Under the pieces are notes generated by a model, which had not been told where the DNA came from, made no database searches, and saw only the letters and a program-made list of their open reading frames with translations. Positions 23,730 through 32,219 of a DNA stretch of 64,000 nt are shown in pieces; positions within the stretch are counted from its first letter, which is position 1, and every line of letters starts with the position of its first letter. This DNA comes from JBBWZH01 sp035544115 (lineage in GTDB: Bacteria > Actinomycetota > Actinomycetes > Mycobacteriales > CADCTP01): assembly GCA_963714145.1 (NCBI GenBank), contig OY970235.1:1364001-1428000 (forward strand), written 5' to 3'. The translations under genes were made by a program, and so were the position numbers.

Positions 23730-26669
23730 GTGGTGGAGATCCGGCTGCTGGGTCTGGTCGAGGTGTGGGCTGCCGGCCGGCGGCTGCCGGCCGGTCCGCC
23801 GCAGCAGCAGACCGTGCTGGCCGCGCTGGCGGTCGACGCTGGCCGGGCGGTGCCGGTCGAGCAGGTGATCGACCGGGTCTGGGCGGACGCTCCGCCGGCG
23901 CGGGCTCGGGTGGCGGTCGCGGTGCGGATCACCCACCTCCGCCGCCTGCTGGCCGCGGCCGAGGCCGCGGAGGTGGCCGGGGCCGGGGACCGGGCCGGGC
24001 GGGAACCGGCCGCGGCGGCCGGGGCGGAGCGGTGGATCCGGTGGCAGGCGGGCGGGTATGTGCTGCAGGTCGAGGCCGACCGGGTGGATCTGCTGCGGTT
24101 CCGCCGGCTCGCCGCGTCCGCCCGCCGCAGCGAGCGCACCGATGCCGAACGGGTCGCGCTGCTGGACGAGGCGCTGCGGCTGTGGCGCGGGGTACCGCTG
24201 GCCGGCCTGCGCGGGGAGTGGGCGGCCCGGATGCGCGACGGCTGGTGGCCGGAACGGCTCGAGGCGACGGTCGAGTGGGGCTGGGCGGCCCTGCGGCTGG
24301 GCCACTACGCCCGGGTGGTTCCGGTGCTCCGCGACCTGGTCGAGCAGCACCCGTACGACGAGCCCCTCGCCGTCGTGCTCGGGTGGGCGCTGGGCGCCGA
24401 CGGCCGTCGCGGCGAGGCCGCCGAGCACTGCCGAGCCGTCAGCCACCGGCTGCGGCAGGAGGCCGGCGTCGACCCCGGCCCCCAGCTGCGGGCGCTGCAC
24501 CGGGCCGTCCTGGGAGACCAACCGCTGCCCGCGCTCCCGCCACCCCCGACGCCGGCAGCCTCGCCGGCGGTGACCCCGGCGCAGCTACCCGGTGACGTGC
24601 CCGGCTTCGCCGGCCGGGTCGAGCACCTGGCCCGCCTCGACGCCCTGCTCGCCGGCGCGGCAACCGAAGCGCCGACCGCGGTGGTGATCACCGCGGTGTC
24701 CGGCACCGCCGGCGTCGGGAAGACAGCGCTGGCGGTGCACTGGGCGCACCGGGTGGCCGCCCGCTTTCCGGACGGGCAGCTGTATGTGAACCTGCGCGGG
24801 TTCGACCCCGGCGGGCAGATCATGGAACCGGCGGCGGCGGTCCGGGGGTTCCTCGACGCGCTCGGGGTGCCGGCCGAGCGGATCCCGGCCGACCTCGACG
24901 CTCAGGCCGCCGTCTACCGCAGCCTGCTGGCCGGCAAGCGGCTGCTGGTGGTGATCGACAATGCCCGTGACGCCGAGCACGCCCGCTCGCTGCTTCCCGG
25001 CACCCCGACCGCGCTCGCGGTGGTGACCAGCCGCAGCCTGCTGACCGATCTGGTCGCCGCCGATGGCGCCTACCCGGTGGCGCTGGATCTGCTGACCGAG
25101 GCGGAGGCGTGGGAGTTGCTGGAACGCCGGCTCGACCCCGGCCGGGTCGCCGCCGAGCCGGACGCCACCCAGCGGATCGTCGGGGCGTGCGCGCGGCTGC
25201 CGCTGGCACTGGCGCTGGTCGCCGCACGTGCCGCCACCCACCCCAGCTTTCCCCTGGCCGCGGTGGCCGCCGAACTGATCGACGCCGCCGGCCAGGCATC
25301 CCTCCCGGATGATTCCGACGATGTGATCAGCCGGGTGCGGGCGGTGTTCTCCTGGTCCTACACCACCCTCAGCACGCCCGCGGCCCGGCTGTTCCGGCTG
25401 CTGGGCCTGCACCCCGGCCCCGACACCACCGCCCCGGCCGCCGCAAGCCTCGCCGGCCTGCCAACGACCCAGGCGCGGCCGTTGCTGGCCGAGCTCGCCC
25501 GGGCCGGGCTGATCGGCGAGCAGACGCCTGGCCGGTACGGCTTCCACGACATGCTGGCCGCCTACGCCGCCCACCTCACCGACACCGTGGACACCGCCCG
25601 GGAACGGGAGGCGGCCACGGTGCGGCTGCTGGATCACTACGCCCACACCGCCCACACCGCCGACCGGCACCTACACCCTTCTCGCGACCCCATCGCAGTC
25701 CCCCTCACCCCACCCGCCCCCGGCGCCACTCCCGAAGAGCCCGCCGACCAGCGGGCGGCGCTGGAGTGGCTGGAGGTTGAGCGGCCGGTGCTGCTGGCCG
25801 CTCAGCAGTTGGCCGCCGCCGCCGGACTGGACGCCCGGGCCTGGCAGCTGGCCTGGGCCTTGGACACCGTGCTGGACCGGCGGGGGTACTGGCGAGAGTG
25901 GGCCAGCGCCTGGCAGGCCGTCCTGCCCGTAGCCGGCCGGCTACCCCACCCCGCCGCCGCGACCGCCCACCGCCTCCTGGGCGCGGCGGTGACCAGGCTG
26001 GGTCACAACGAGCGCGCGCACACCCACCTCCAGCAGGCCCTGCGCCGATACGTCGAGGCGAACGACCCGGTCGGCCAGGCCCACGCGCACCTCGACCTCG
26101 CTCTCATGTGGGACCGGCGGGGCCGCCCCGACCGGGCCCTCGACCACGCCCAGCAGGCCCTCACCCGCTACCAGGCAGTCGGCCACCGCCGCGGCCAGGC
26201 GGCCGCGCTCAACAACGTCGGCTGGGACCACGTCCTGCTCGGCGACCATCCCCAAGCCCTCACCTACTGCCAGCAGGCACTCACCCTGTACCAGCAGCTC
26301 GGCGACCGCTGGGGGGAGGCCGCCACCTGGGACAGCCTCGGCTACGCCCACCACCACGTCGGCCATCACATCCAGGCCGTCGACTGCTACCACCATGCGC
26401 TCATCCTGTTTCGTGACCTCGGCGACCGTCATGAGCAGGCCGAAACCCTGACCCGCCTCGGCGACACCCACCACGCCGCCGGCCACGCCGACCAGGCCCG
26501 CACCGCCTGGACCACCGCGCTGGACATCCTCACCGAGCTCGACCACCCCGACGCCGACACCGTCCGCGCCAAACTCGGCACCCTCGACCAGACCCCACCC
26601 GCCCAGCCCGGCACCGGCCCACCCCGGCCTGACGCCGAGAACGAGCTCGTGCCGCCGGCCGAGAGGTGA
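23730..26669 (+). CDS. AfsR-like SARP regulator with NB-ARC ATPase and TPR repeats
   Basis: About 979 residues. Domain order: winged helix (1-95, starting VEIRLLGLVEVW), BTAD (about 115-260), linker rich in Pro/Thr, NB-ARC (about 295-560) with Walker A GTAGVGKTAL (K331), Walker B LLVVIDNARD and LPLALALVAARAA, then TPR-like repeats (about 700-940; repeating ALTYCQQALTLYQQLGDRWG-type units). Several in-frame GTG codons (23724, 23730, 23733) compete; 23730 is chosen for its spacing from GGGG. The codon run before it is proline/arginine-rich and unlike the family. The family integrates kinase or metabolite signals and activates specialised metabolism. Confidence 0.9.
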   Translation: MVEIRLLGLVEVWAAGRRLPAGPPQQQTVLAALAVDAGRAVPVEQVIDRVWADAPPARARVAVAVRITHLRRLLAAAEAAEVAGAGDRAGREPAAAAGAERWIRWQAGGYVLQVEADRVDLLRFRRLAASARRSERTDAERVALLDEALRLWRGVPLAGLRGEWAARMRDGWWPERLEATVEWGWAALRLGHYARVVPVLRDLVEQHPYDEPLAVVLGWALGADGRRGEAAEHCRAVSHRLRQEAGVDPGPQLRALHRAVLGDQPLPALPPPPTPAASPAVTPAQLPGDVPGFAGRVEHLARLDALLAGAATEAPTAVVITAVSGTAGVGKTALAVHWAHRVAARFPDGQLYVNLRGFDPGGQIMEPAAAVRGFLDALGVPAERIPADLDAQAAVYRSLLAGKRLLVVIDNARDAEHARSLLPGTPTALAVVTSRSLLTDLVAADGAYPVALDLLTEAEAWELLERRLDPGRVAAEPDATQRIVGACARLPLALALVAARAATHPSFPLAAVAAELIDAAGQASLPDDSDDVISRVRAVFSWSYTTLSTPAARLFRLLGLHPGPDTTAPAAASLAGLPTTQARPLLAELARAGLIGEQTPGRYGFHDMLAAYAAHLTDTVDTAREREAATVRLLDHYAHTAHTADRHLHPSRDPIAVPLTPPAPGATPEEPADQRAALEWLEVERPVLLAAQQLAAAAGLDARAWQLAWALDTVLDRRGYWREWASAWQAVLPVAGRLPHPAAATAHRLLGAAVTRLGHNERAHTHLQQALRRYVEANDPVGQAHAHLDLALMWDRRGRPDRALDHAQQALTRYQAVGHRRGQAAALNNVGWDHVLLGDHPQALTYCQQALTLYQQLGDRWGEAATWDSLGYAHHHVGHHIQAVDCYHHALILFRDLGDRHEQAETLTRLGDTHHAAGHADQARTAWTTALDILTELDHPDADTVRAKLGTLDQTPPAQPGTGPPRPDAENELVPPAER

Positions 26670-26698
26670 CGTCGGGTGCGGTCCGGCGGGGCGCGGTT

Positions 26699-26744
26699 GC
26701 CGGTGCGCCCGGCCCAGGGTGAGCCCTCGGCCGGGGGCACCGGC
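26699..26744. terminator. Strong bidirectional hairpin terminator
   Basis: GCCGGTGC (26699-26706) plus the next eight bases pair with 26729-26744, giving 15 of 16 base pairs around a 14-base loop that itself contains a 4-bp stem. It lies between the convergent AfsR-like and LacI genes. There is no U-tract, as usual in GC-rich actinomycetes. Confidence 0.7.
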
Positions 26745-26842
26745 GTGCGGTCAGCGGGACGGGAAGGCGTCCGGCTGAACGGGTGCGGCCGGCGCTGCGG
26801 TCGGGAAGCAGGCGCTGCACCGGGTGCCGGATCCGCGGCGTG

Positions 26843-27952
26843 TCAAGGCTTCTTGCGGGCTCTGGTTGTTCGCCGCGGTGGTGGGCCGGTACTGGCCCGG
26901 ACGATGAGTTCGGGGGGTGCGGCGACCGTGGGGGTGGTAGGCGCGGTGGGGTCGATGGCGTGGTGCAGGAGTTGGAAGCAGTCGTGGCCGACGCCGACGA
27001 AGTCCAGCCGGACGGTGGTCAGCGGCGGGTGGTAGTAGGCGGACTGCGGGGTGTTGTCGAAGCCGACGATGCTGACGGTGCCGGGTATGTCGCGGCCGGC
27101 CTCGCGGAAGGCGTGGGTGACGCCGAGGGCGAGGTCGTCGTTTCCGCACAGGACCGCGGTGACGGCCGGGTCGGCGGCGAGTTGCTGGCTGGCCTGGTAG
27201 CCGGAGTGCGGCGTCCAGCCGGCGGGTCGGACCTCGGCGGCCGGGATGCCCCGCTCCTGCAGGGCGGCCCGCCAGCCCTGGGTCCGGGCGCTGCTGCGGG
27301 TGGAGGACGGGATCGCGACGTAGTGGACGGTGCGGTGGCCGAGGTCGAGCAGGTACCGGGTGGCCGCGCGGGCGGCCGAGCGGTCGTCGAGGACCACCGA
27401 GGGGTACCGGGCGCGGTCCTCGGCGTCGGTCACTTCCAGTGCGGCGGCGACCGGGATGCCGGCGGGGACGGCGCGCAGTGCCTGGATGCCGGCGAGGTCG
27501 TAGGCGATGACGATGACGCCGCCGGCGGTGGGGTCGCAGGACCGTTCGATGGCCCTGCTGACCGCGTCGGGCTCGGGGGATTCGAGTACGCAGACGCCGA
27601 CCGGGAAGCCGGCGGCGCGGGCGGCTTCCTCGACGCCGTGCAGGATCATGGCGCGGCCGTAGAGGGTGGTGTCGGACGTGATGACGGTGACCGCGCGGCT
27701 GGTGCCGAGGGACAGCGCACGCGCCGCCCGGTTGGGCCGGAAGCCGAGTTCGCCGATCGCCCCCTGCACCCGCTGCCGGGTGGCCTCCCGCACGCTGGGA
27801 TGTCCGTTGATGACGCGGGAGACGGTCTGGTGTGAGACGCCGGCCCGCTGCGCAACGTCCCGGATGCTCGCCGAGCCCGGCCGGGCGACGCCGGTCGCCT
27901 CGCTTCCAGCCGCTGCCGGTCCGTCAGCGAACCCCTCTATGTGACCGGTCAC
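26843..27952 (-). CDS. LacI-family repressor of the alpha-galactoside operon
   Basis: A 369-residue LacI/GalR regulator. The headpiece is SIRDVAQRAGVSHQTVSRVI then NGHPSVREATRQRV, followed by the hinge helix region NRAARALSLGTSRAVTVI and a periplasmic-binding-protein-like effector domain (SDTTLYGRAMILHGVEEAAR, CGNDDLALGVTHAFREAG, VSIVGFDNTPQS). GTG 27952 follows an AGAAAGG site and is itself inside a perfect palindrome, suggesting autorepression. It is divergent from the GH36/ABC operon, whose promoter carries a second copy of the palindrome. Inducer presumably a galactoside. Confidence 0.92.
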   Translation of the reverse strand: MTGHIEGFADGPAAAGSEATGVARPGSASIRDVAQRAGVSHQTVSRVINGHPSVREATRQRVQGAIGELGFRPNRAARALSLGTSRAVTVITSDTTLYGRAMILHGVEEAARAAGFPVGVCVLESPEPDAVSRAIERSCDPTAGGVIVIAYDLAGIQALRAVPAGIPVAAALEVTDAEDRARYPSVVLDDRSAARAATRYLLDLGHRTVHYVAIPSSTRSSARTQGWRAALQERGIPAAEVRPAGWTPHSGYQASQQLAADPAVTAVLCGNDDLALGVTHAFREAGRDIPGTVSIVGFDNTPQSAYYHPPLTTVRLDFVGVGHDCFQLLHHAIDPTAPTTPTVAAPPELIVRASTGPPPRRTTRARKKP

Positions 27953-27953
27953 A
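27940..27953. promoter_or_regulatory. LacI-type operator O1 over the repressor start codon
   Basis: TGTGACCGGTCACA is a perfect 14-bp palindrome with the central CG typical of LacI-family operators. It covers the repressor GTG start on the minus strand. Confidence 0.75.
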
Positions 27954-28014
27954 AGCGGAGCCTTTCTAGTTTCTCCTGAGACTGCTGGGATCGTAACACG
28001 GCAGTTACAAGGGC

Positions 28015-28042
28015 TTGACGACCAGAATGTGACCGGTAACAT
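28015..28042 (+). promoter_or_regulatory. Sigma70-like promoter of the galactosidase/ABC operon
   Basis: TTGACG at 28015-28020, a 16-base spacer, and TAACAT at 28037-28042. The -10 and most of the spacer lie inside operator O2, so repressor binding would block polymerase directly. Leader length to the GH36 start would be about 90 bases. Confidence 0.6.
28028..28041. promoter_or_regulatory. LacI-type operator O2 in the galactosidase promoter
   Basis: TGTGACCGGTAACA differs from O1 by one base (C to A at position 11) and lies 88 bases from it, roughly eight helical turns, allowing looping. It overlaps the spacer and -10 of the promoter that faces the galactosidase gene. Confidence 0.75.
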
Positions 28043-28141
28043 ACCTGGGCAGTCGCTGCTCGTCTCAGCCGCGCCGACCCGGATACCGCACCGCGGCCCG
28101 CCTGCCGCCGGGGCGATGAGGGAAGCAAGGGAGTGCCCAGC

Positions 28142-30343
28142 GTGTCTGTCAGCTCCACTGTCGCCGGGACCGGCGACACCGGACCGGAGTCCCGGGCGGT
28201 GCGGGCCGCGCCGGCTGCCGGGAGCGGCCTGGTGCACCTGTGTGCGTCCGGCGTCAGCGTGGTGCTGGACTGCCGTGGCCCGCGGCTGCCCAGGGTGCTG
28301 CACTGGGGCGCCGAGATCGCCGGTGACGACGGGGAGCTGGCCGCGCTGGCGGAGACGTCGGTGTTCGGCGTGCTGCCGGGCGGCCTGGACGCGCCGGCCC
28401 CGGTGTCGATCCTGCCGGAGCACGCGACCGGCTGGCCGGGCCGTCCCGGCTTGACCGGGAACCGGGCCGGCGCCGCGTGGTCCGCGCTGTTCGACGTGGT
28501 CGGCGTCGAGCGGTACGGCGCCGGTGCCGCGGTGGCGGTGTCCGCGCGGGACCGGGTGGCCGGGCTGGAGCTGGAGCTGCGGTTGGAGCTGGCGCCGAGC
28601 GGGGTGCTGCGGGCGCGGGCGACTGTCCGGAATGTGGCGGCGGCGGAGTTCGCCGTCGACGGTCTGTGCCTGGCGCTTCCCGTTCCGGCGCATGCGACCG
28701 AGCTGGTGGACTTCTCCGGGCGGTGGGGCCGCGAACGCGCACCGCAGCGGCGGCGTTTCACCGACGGCGCCCAGGTCCGGGCCGGCCGCCGCGGCCGCAC
28801 CGGGGCGGATGCGGCGTTCCTGCTGATCGCCGCCGAGGACGGGGTCGGCTTCGGCGCCGGGCGGGCGTGGGGCGTGCACCTGGGTTGGAGCGGCAACCAC
28901 TGCACGTATGCCGAGCGGTTCGCCTCCGGGGAGAGCGTCATCGGTGGTGGCGAGCTGTTGCTCAGCGGCGAGGTGCGGTTGCCGGCCGGCGCGGCGTACA
29001 CCACGCCGTGGCTGTACGCCGCCTTCGGCGACGGCCTCGACGCGGTCGCCGACCGGTTCCATGCATACCTGCGGGCCCGTCCGGGCCACCCGAGGTCGCC
29101 GCGTCCGGTGCTGCTCAACACCTGGGAGGCGGTGTACTTCGACCACGACCTGGGCCGGCTGCGGGCGCTGGCGCAGGCGGGTGCCGCGGTGGGCGTCGAG
29201 CGGTTCGTGCTGGACGACGGGTGGTTCCGCGGCCGCCGCGACGACCAGACCGGCCTGGGCGACTGGACGGTGGACCCGGCGGTCTGGCCGGAGGGGCTGC
29301 ACCCGATCGTGGCGCACGTCCGTGGGCTGGGCATGGAGTTCGGCCTGTGGGTGGAGCCGGAGATGGTCAACCCGGACTCGGACCTCGCCCGCGCCCATCC
29401 GGAGTGGATCATGGCGACCGGCGACCGGCTGCCTCCGTCGATCCGCTCGCAGCAGGTACTCGACCTGGCCCATCCCGGCGCGTACGGCTACCTCCGCGAC
29501 CGGTTGAGCGCGCTGATCGAGGAGTACGCGCTGTCGTTCCTCAAGTGGGACCACAACCGGGATCTCATCGACGCCGGCCACTCGCCGCGGGGCGAGGCCG
29601 GCGTGCACGCTCAGACCACGGCGGTCTACCGGCTGATCGACGAGCTGCGCGCGCGGTTCCCCGGCCTGGAGATCGAGTCGTGCTCGTCCGGCGGGGCCCG
29701 GGTCGACCTGGGCATCCTGGAGCGCACCGACCGGGTCTGGGCCAGCGACTGCATCGACGCGCTGGAACGGCAGAGCATCCAGCGGTGGACCACCCTGCTG
29801 CTGCCGCCGGAGCTGGTGGGGGCGCACGTCGGCGCGGCGCGGGCGCACACCACCGGCCGCACGCAGGAGCTGGCGTTCCGCGCCGGGACCGCCCTGTTCG
29901 GGCACTTCGGTATCGAGTGGGACCTGACCGCCGCGACCGAGCCGGAGCTGGCCGAGCTGGCCGGCTGGGTGGCCGTCTACAAGCGACTGCGGGCCTGGCT
30001 GCACACCGGGCGGGTGGTCCGGGCCGACCACCCCGATCCCGCGGTCTGGGTGCACGGCATCGTGTCCGCCGACGCCGGGCAGGCGCTGTTCGCCGTCGTG
30101 AGCATGGCCACCTCGGCCACCGCACCGCCGGGTCGGGTGCGCATCCCCGGCCTTGATCCGGCCCGCCGGTACCGGGTCGCGCCGCTGCCGCCCGGCCACC
30201 GCCCGAGCGGCGTGGCGCTGGCACCGCCGCCCTGGTTGGCCGGCGGCGTCACGATGACCGGGCGGGTGCTCGCCGAGGTCGGCGTTCCGGTGCCGCCGAT
30301 GCACCCCGAGCAGCTGCTCCTGCTGCACCTCACGGTCGCGTGA
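28142..30343 (+). CDS. GH36 alpha-galactosidase
   Basis: A 733-residue cytoplasmic glycosidase. An N-terminal beta-sandwich (about 1-290) precedes a TIM barrel with VLDDGWF, LWVEPEMVNPDSDLARAHP, the nucleophile motif FLKWDHNRD (D470) and the acid/base region SDCIDALERQ (D536/D539), all GH36 signatures; ESCSSGGARVDLGIL precedes the acid/base. No signal peptide, so oligosaccharides must be imported first, matching the ABC genes that follow at 10-25 base intervals. GTG 28142 is 8 bases from AAGGGAG; GTG 28133 is an alternative three codons upstream. Releases galactose from raffinose- or melibiose-type sugars. Confidence 0.93.
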   Translation: MSVSSTVAGTGDTGPESRAVRAAPAAGSGLVHLCASGVSVVLDCRGPRLPRVLHWGAEIAGDDGELAALAETSVFGVLPGGLDAPAPVSILPEHATGWPGRPGLTGNRAGAAWSALFDVVGVERYGAGAAVAVSARDRVAGLELELRLELAPSGVLRARATVRNVAAAEFAVDGLCLALPVPAHATELVDFSGRWGRERAPQRRRFTDGAQVRAGRRGRTGADAAFLLIAAEDGVGFGAGRAWGVHLGWSGNHCTYAERFASGESVIGGGELLLSGEVRLPAGAAYTTPWLYAAFGDGLDAVADRFHAYLRARPGHPRSPRPVLLNTWEAVYFDHDLGRLRALAQAGAAVGVERFVLDDGWFRGRRDDQTGLGDWTVDPAVWPEGLHPIVAHVRGLGMEFGLWVEPEMVNPDSDLARAHPEWIMATGDRLPPSIRSQQVLDLAHPGAYGYLRDRLSALIEEYALSFLKWDHNRDLIDAGHSPRGEAGVHAQTTAVYRLIDELRARFPGLEIESCSSGGARVDLGILERTDRVWASDCIDALERQSIQRWTTLLLPPELVGAHVGAARAHTTGRTQELAFRAGTALFGHFGIEWDLTAATEPELAELAGWVAVYKRLRAWLHTGRVVRADHPDPAVWVHGIVSADAGQALFAVVSMATSATAPPGRVRIPGLDPARRYRVAPLPPGHRPSGVALAPPPWLAGGVTMTGRVLAEVGVPVPPMHPEQLLLLHLTVA

Positions 30344-30353
30344 GGACAGTGCG

Positions 30354-31304
30354 ATGGTGACCGGCACGACCAGCCCGCAGGGGGCGGCCGGCCGGGTGGA
30401 CGCGCCGCTGGCGGCGCCACCGGGGCGGCCGCGCCGCCGGCGCGGCGACGGCCGGGCCGCGGTGCTGTTCCTGCTGCCGGCCACCGTCGGGTTCGGAGCG
30501 TTCTACCTCTGGCCGGCGCTGCGCACGATGTACCTGAGTTTCACCGAGTACAGCCTGCTCAGTCCGCCCGAGTGGATCGGGCTGGCCAACTACCGGCGGC
30601 TGGTCGACGACCACCTGTTCTGGAACTCGCTCGTCGTCACCGTCGAGTACGTCGTCATCAACATCGGCGTGCAGACGGTGGTCGCGTTGGGCCTGGCGAT
30701 GCTGATGTTCCGGCTGACCCGGTCCACGCTGATCCGGGGCATCCTGCTGTGGCCGTACCTGGTCGCCAACGTCGTGGTCGCGCTCGTCTGGTACACGATG
30801 CTCGACAGCCAGCTCGGCATCGTCAACCACATGCTGGGGTGGCTGGGTATCGACCCGGTGGCCTTCTTCGGGGAGACGCGCACCGCGATTCCGACCATCG
30901 CGCTGGTGAACGTGTGGCGGTACCTGGGATACACGGCGCTGCTGCTGTTCGCCGGCCTGCAGGCCATCCCGCACACCATGTACGAGGCGGCCGCACTGGA
31001 CGGCGCGAACGAGTGGCGCATGTTCTGGAACGTCTCGATGCCGTTGTTGCGCCCGACCCTCGTCCTGGTGCTCGTGCTCAGCGTCACCGGATCGTTCCAG
31101 ATCTTCGACACGGTGGCGGTGACCACCAGGGGCGGGCCGATCAACTCCACCCGGGTCATCTACTTCTACATCTACCAGCAGGCGTTCCAGCGGTTCAACT
31201 TCGGCTACGCCGCGGCGTTGTGCGTGGTCCTGCTCGCCATCCTGGCCGGTCTCGCGGTGACCCAGCTGCGGCTGCTGCGGGCGAACGAGATCGACGCCGA
31301 GTGA
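30354..31304 (+). CDS. Sugar ABC transporter permease (MalF-like)
   Basis: A 316-residue inner-membrane protein with six hydrophobic segments starting at RAAVLFLLPATVGFGAFYLW and the EAA loop YEAAALDGANEWRMFWNVSM, which contacts the ATPase. The family forms a heterodimer with the following permease. ATG 30354 lies 11 bases after the galactosidase stop with GAGGAC upstream. No ATPase gene is present in the locus; as in many actinomycetes a shared MsiK-type ATPase encoded elsewhere would energise it. Confidence 0.93.
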   Translation: MVTGTTSPQGAAGRVDAPLAAPPGRPRRRRGDGRAAVLFLLPATVGFGAFYLWPALRTMYLSFTEYSLLSPPEWIGLANYRRLVDDHLFWNSLVVTVEYVVINIGVQTVVALGLAMLMFRLTRSTLIRGILLWPYLVANVVVALVWYTMLDSQLGIVNHMLGWLGIDPVAFFGETRTAIPTIALVNVWRYLGYTALLLFAGLQAIPHTMYEAAALDGANEWRMFWNVSMPLLRPTLVLVLVLSVTGSFQIFDTVAVTTRGGPINSTRVIYFYIYQQAFQRFNFGYAAALCVVLLAILAGLAVTQLRLLRANEIDAE

Positions 31305-31314
31305 GGAGGCGACC

Positions 31315-32196
31315 ATGCGGCGCCCGCTGAACTGGCAGCGCGGCCTGGCCTGGGCGGTGCTCGGCGCGCTGGTCGTGGTGACGCTGTTCCCGTTCTACTG
31401 GATGCTGCGCATCGCCTTGTCGGACAACAGCTCACTGGCCGCGCACGCGGGTTCCTTCCTGCCGTCGAACATCACGCTCGGCGCTTTCCGGCGGGTGCTG
31501 GGCCTCGCCTCGCCCGCGGAGATCGAGGCACAGGGCGGCTCGGGGGCCTCGATCCACTTCTGGCGGTATCTGGTCAACTCGGTCCTCACCTCGACCGTCA
31601 TCACCGTGGGCCAGGTGCTGTTCAGCGCGGCCGCCGCGTACGCCTTCTCGCGGCTGCGCTGGGTCGGCCGGGACAAGGTGTTCCTGCTGTTTCTCACCGC
31701 GCTGATGATCCCGCCCATCTTCATCGCGCTGCCGAACTTCGTGACCATCAAGAACCTGGGACTGCTGAACACGTACGCGGGCATCGTCGCGCCCTTCGTG
31801 CTGATGTCCCCGTTCGCACTGTTCTTCCTGCGGCAGTTCTTCCTCGGCCTCAGCCGCGAGGTGGAGGAGGCGGCGAAGATCGACGGCGCGGGGCACCTGC
31901 GGATCTTCTTCGGGATCGTGCTGCCCGCGAACGCGGCGCCGGTGGCCACGCTCGCCCTGCTGGTCTACATCACCGCGTGGAACGAGTACCTGTGGCCGCT
32001 GCTCGTCGGCGCCGACGAGAAGGTGCGGGTGCTGACCGTGGCGCTGGGGATCTTCCGGTCGCAGACACCGCAGGGCGGCCCGGACTGGTCCGGGCTGATG
32101 GCCGCGACCCTGCTCGTCGCGTCGCCGATCGTGGTGCTGTTCCTCGTGTTCGGCCGGCGCATCGTCAACTCGATCCAGTTCACCGGCTTCAGATAG
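31315..32196 (+). CDS. Sugar ABC transporter permease (MalG-like)
   Basis: A 293-residue permease with six membrane segments (VVVTLFPFYWMLRIAL at the start, FLLFLTALMIPPIFIALP in the middle) and the EAA motif VEEAAKIDGAGHLRIFFGIV. Partner of the preceding permease; ATG 31315 has GAGGAGG seven bases upstream and starts 11 bases after it. The long periplasmic loop after helix 1 is usual for MalG relatives. Confidence 0.93.
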   Translation: MRRPLNWQRGLAWAVLGALVVVTLFPFYWMLRIALSDNSSLAAHAGSFLPSNITLGAFRRVLGLASPAEIEAQGGSGASIHFWRYLVNSVLTSTVITVGQVLFSAAAAYAFSRLRWVGRDKVFLLFLTALMIPPIFIALPNFVTIKNLGLLNTYAGIVAPFVLMSPFALFFLRQFFLGLSREVEEAAKIDGAGHLRIFFGIVLPANAAPVATLALLVYITAWNEYLWPLLVGADEKVRVLTVALGIFRSQTPQGGPDWSGLMAATLLVASPIVVLFLVFGRRIVNSIQFTGFR

Positions 32197-32219
32197 GCCC
32201 CGAAGCAGAAGGAGTAGCC

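Noticed and set aside
28000..30484. Very long open frame on the minus strand continuing from the LacI gene through the alpha-galactosidase (over 1200 codons).
   Set aside because: Only the part from 27952 down to 26843 has family similarity. The rest is Arg/Pro/Ala-rich antisense of the GH36 gene, a normal artefact at this GC content.
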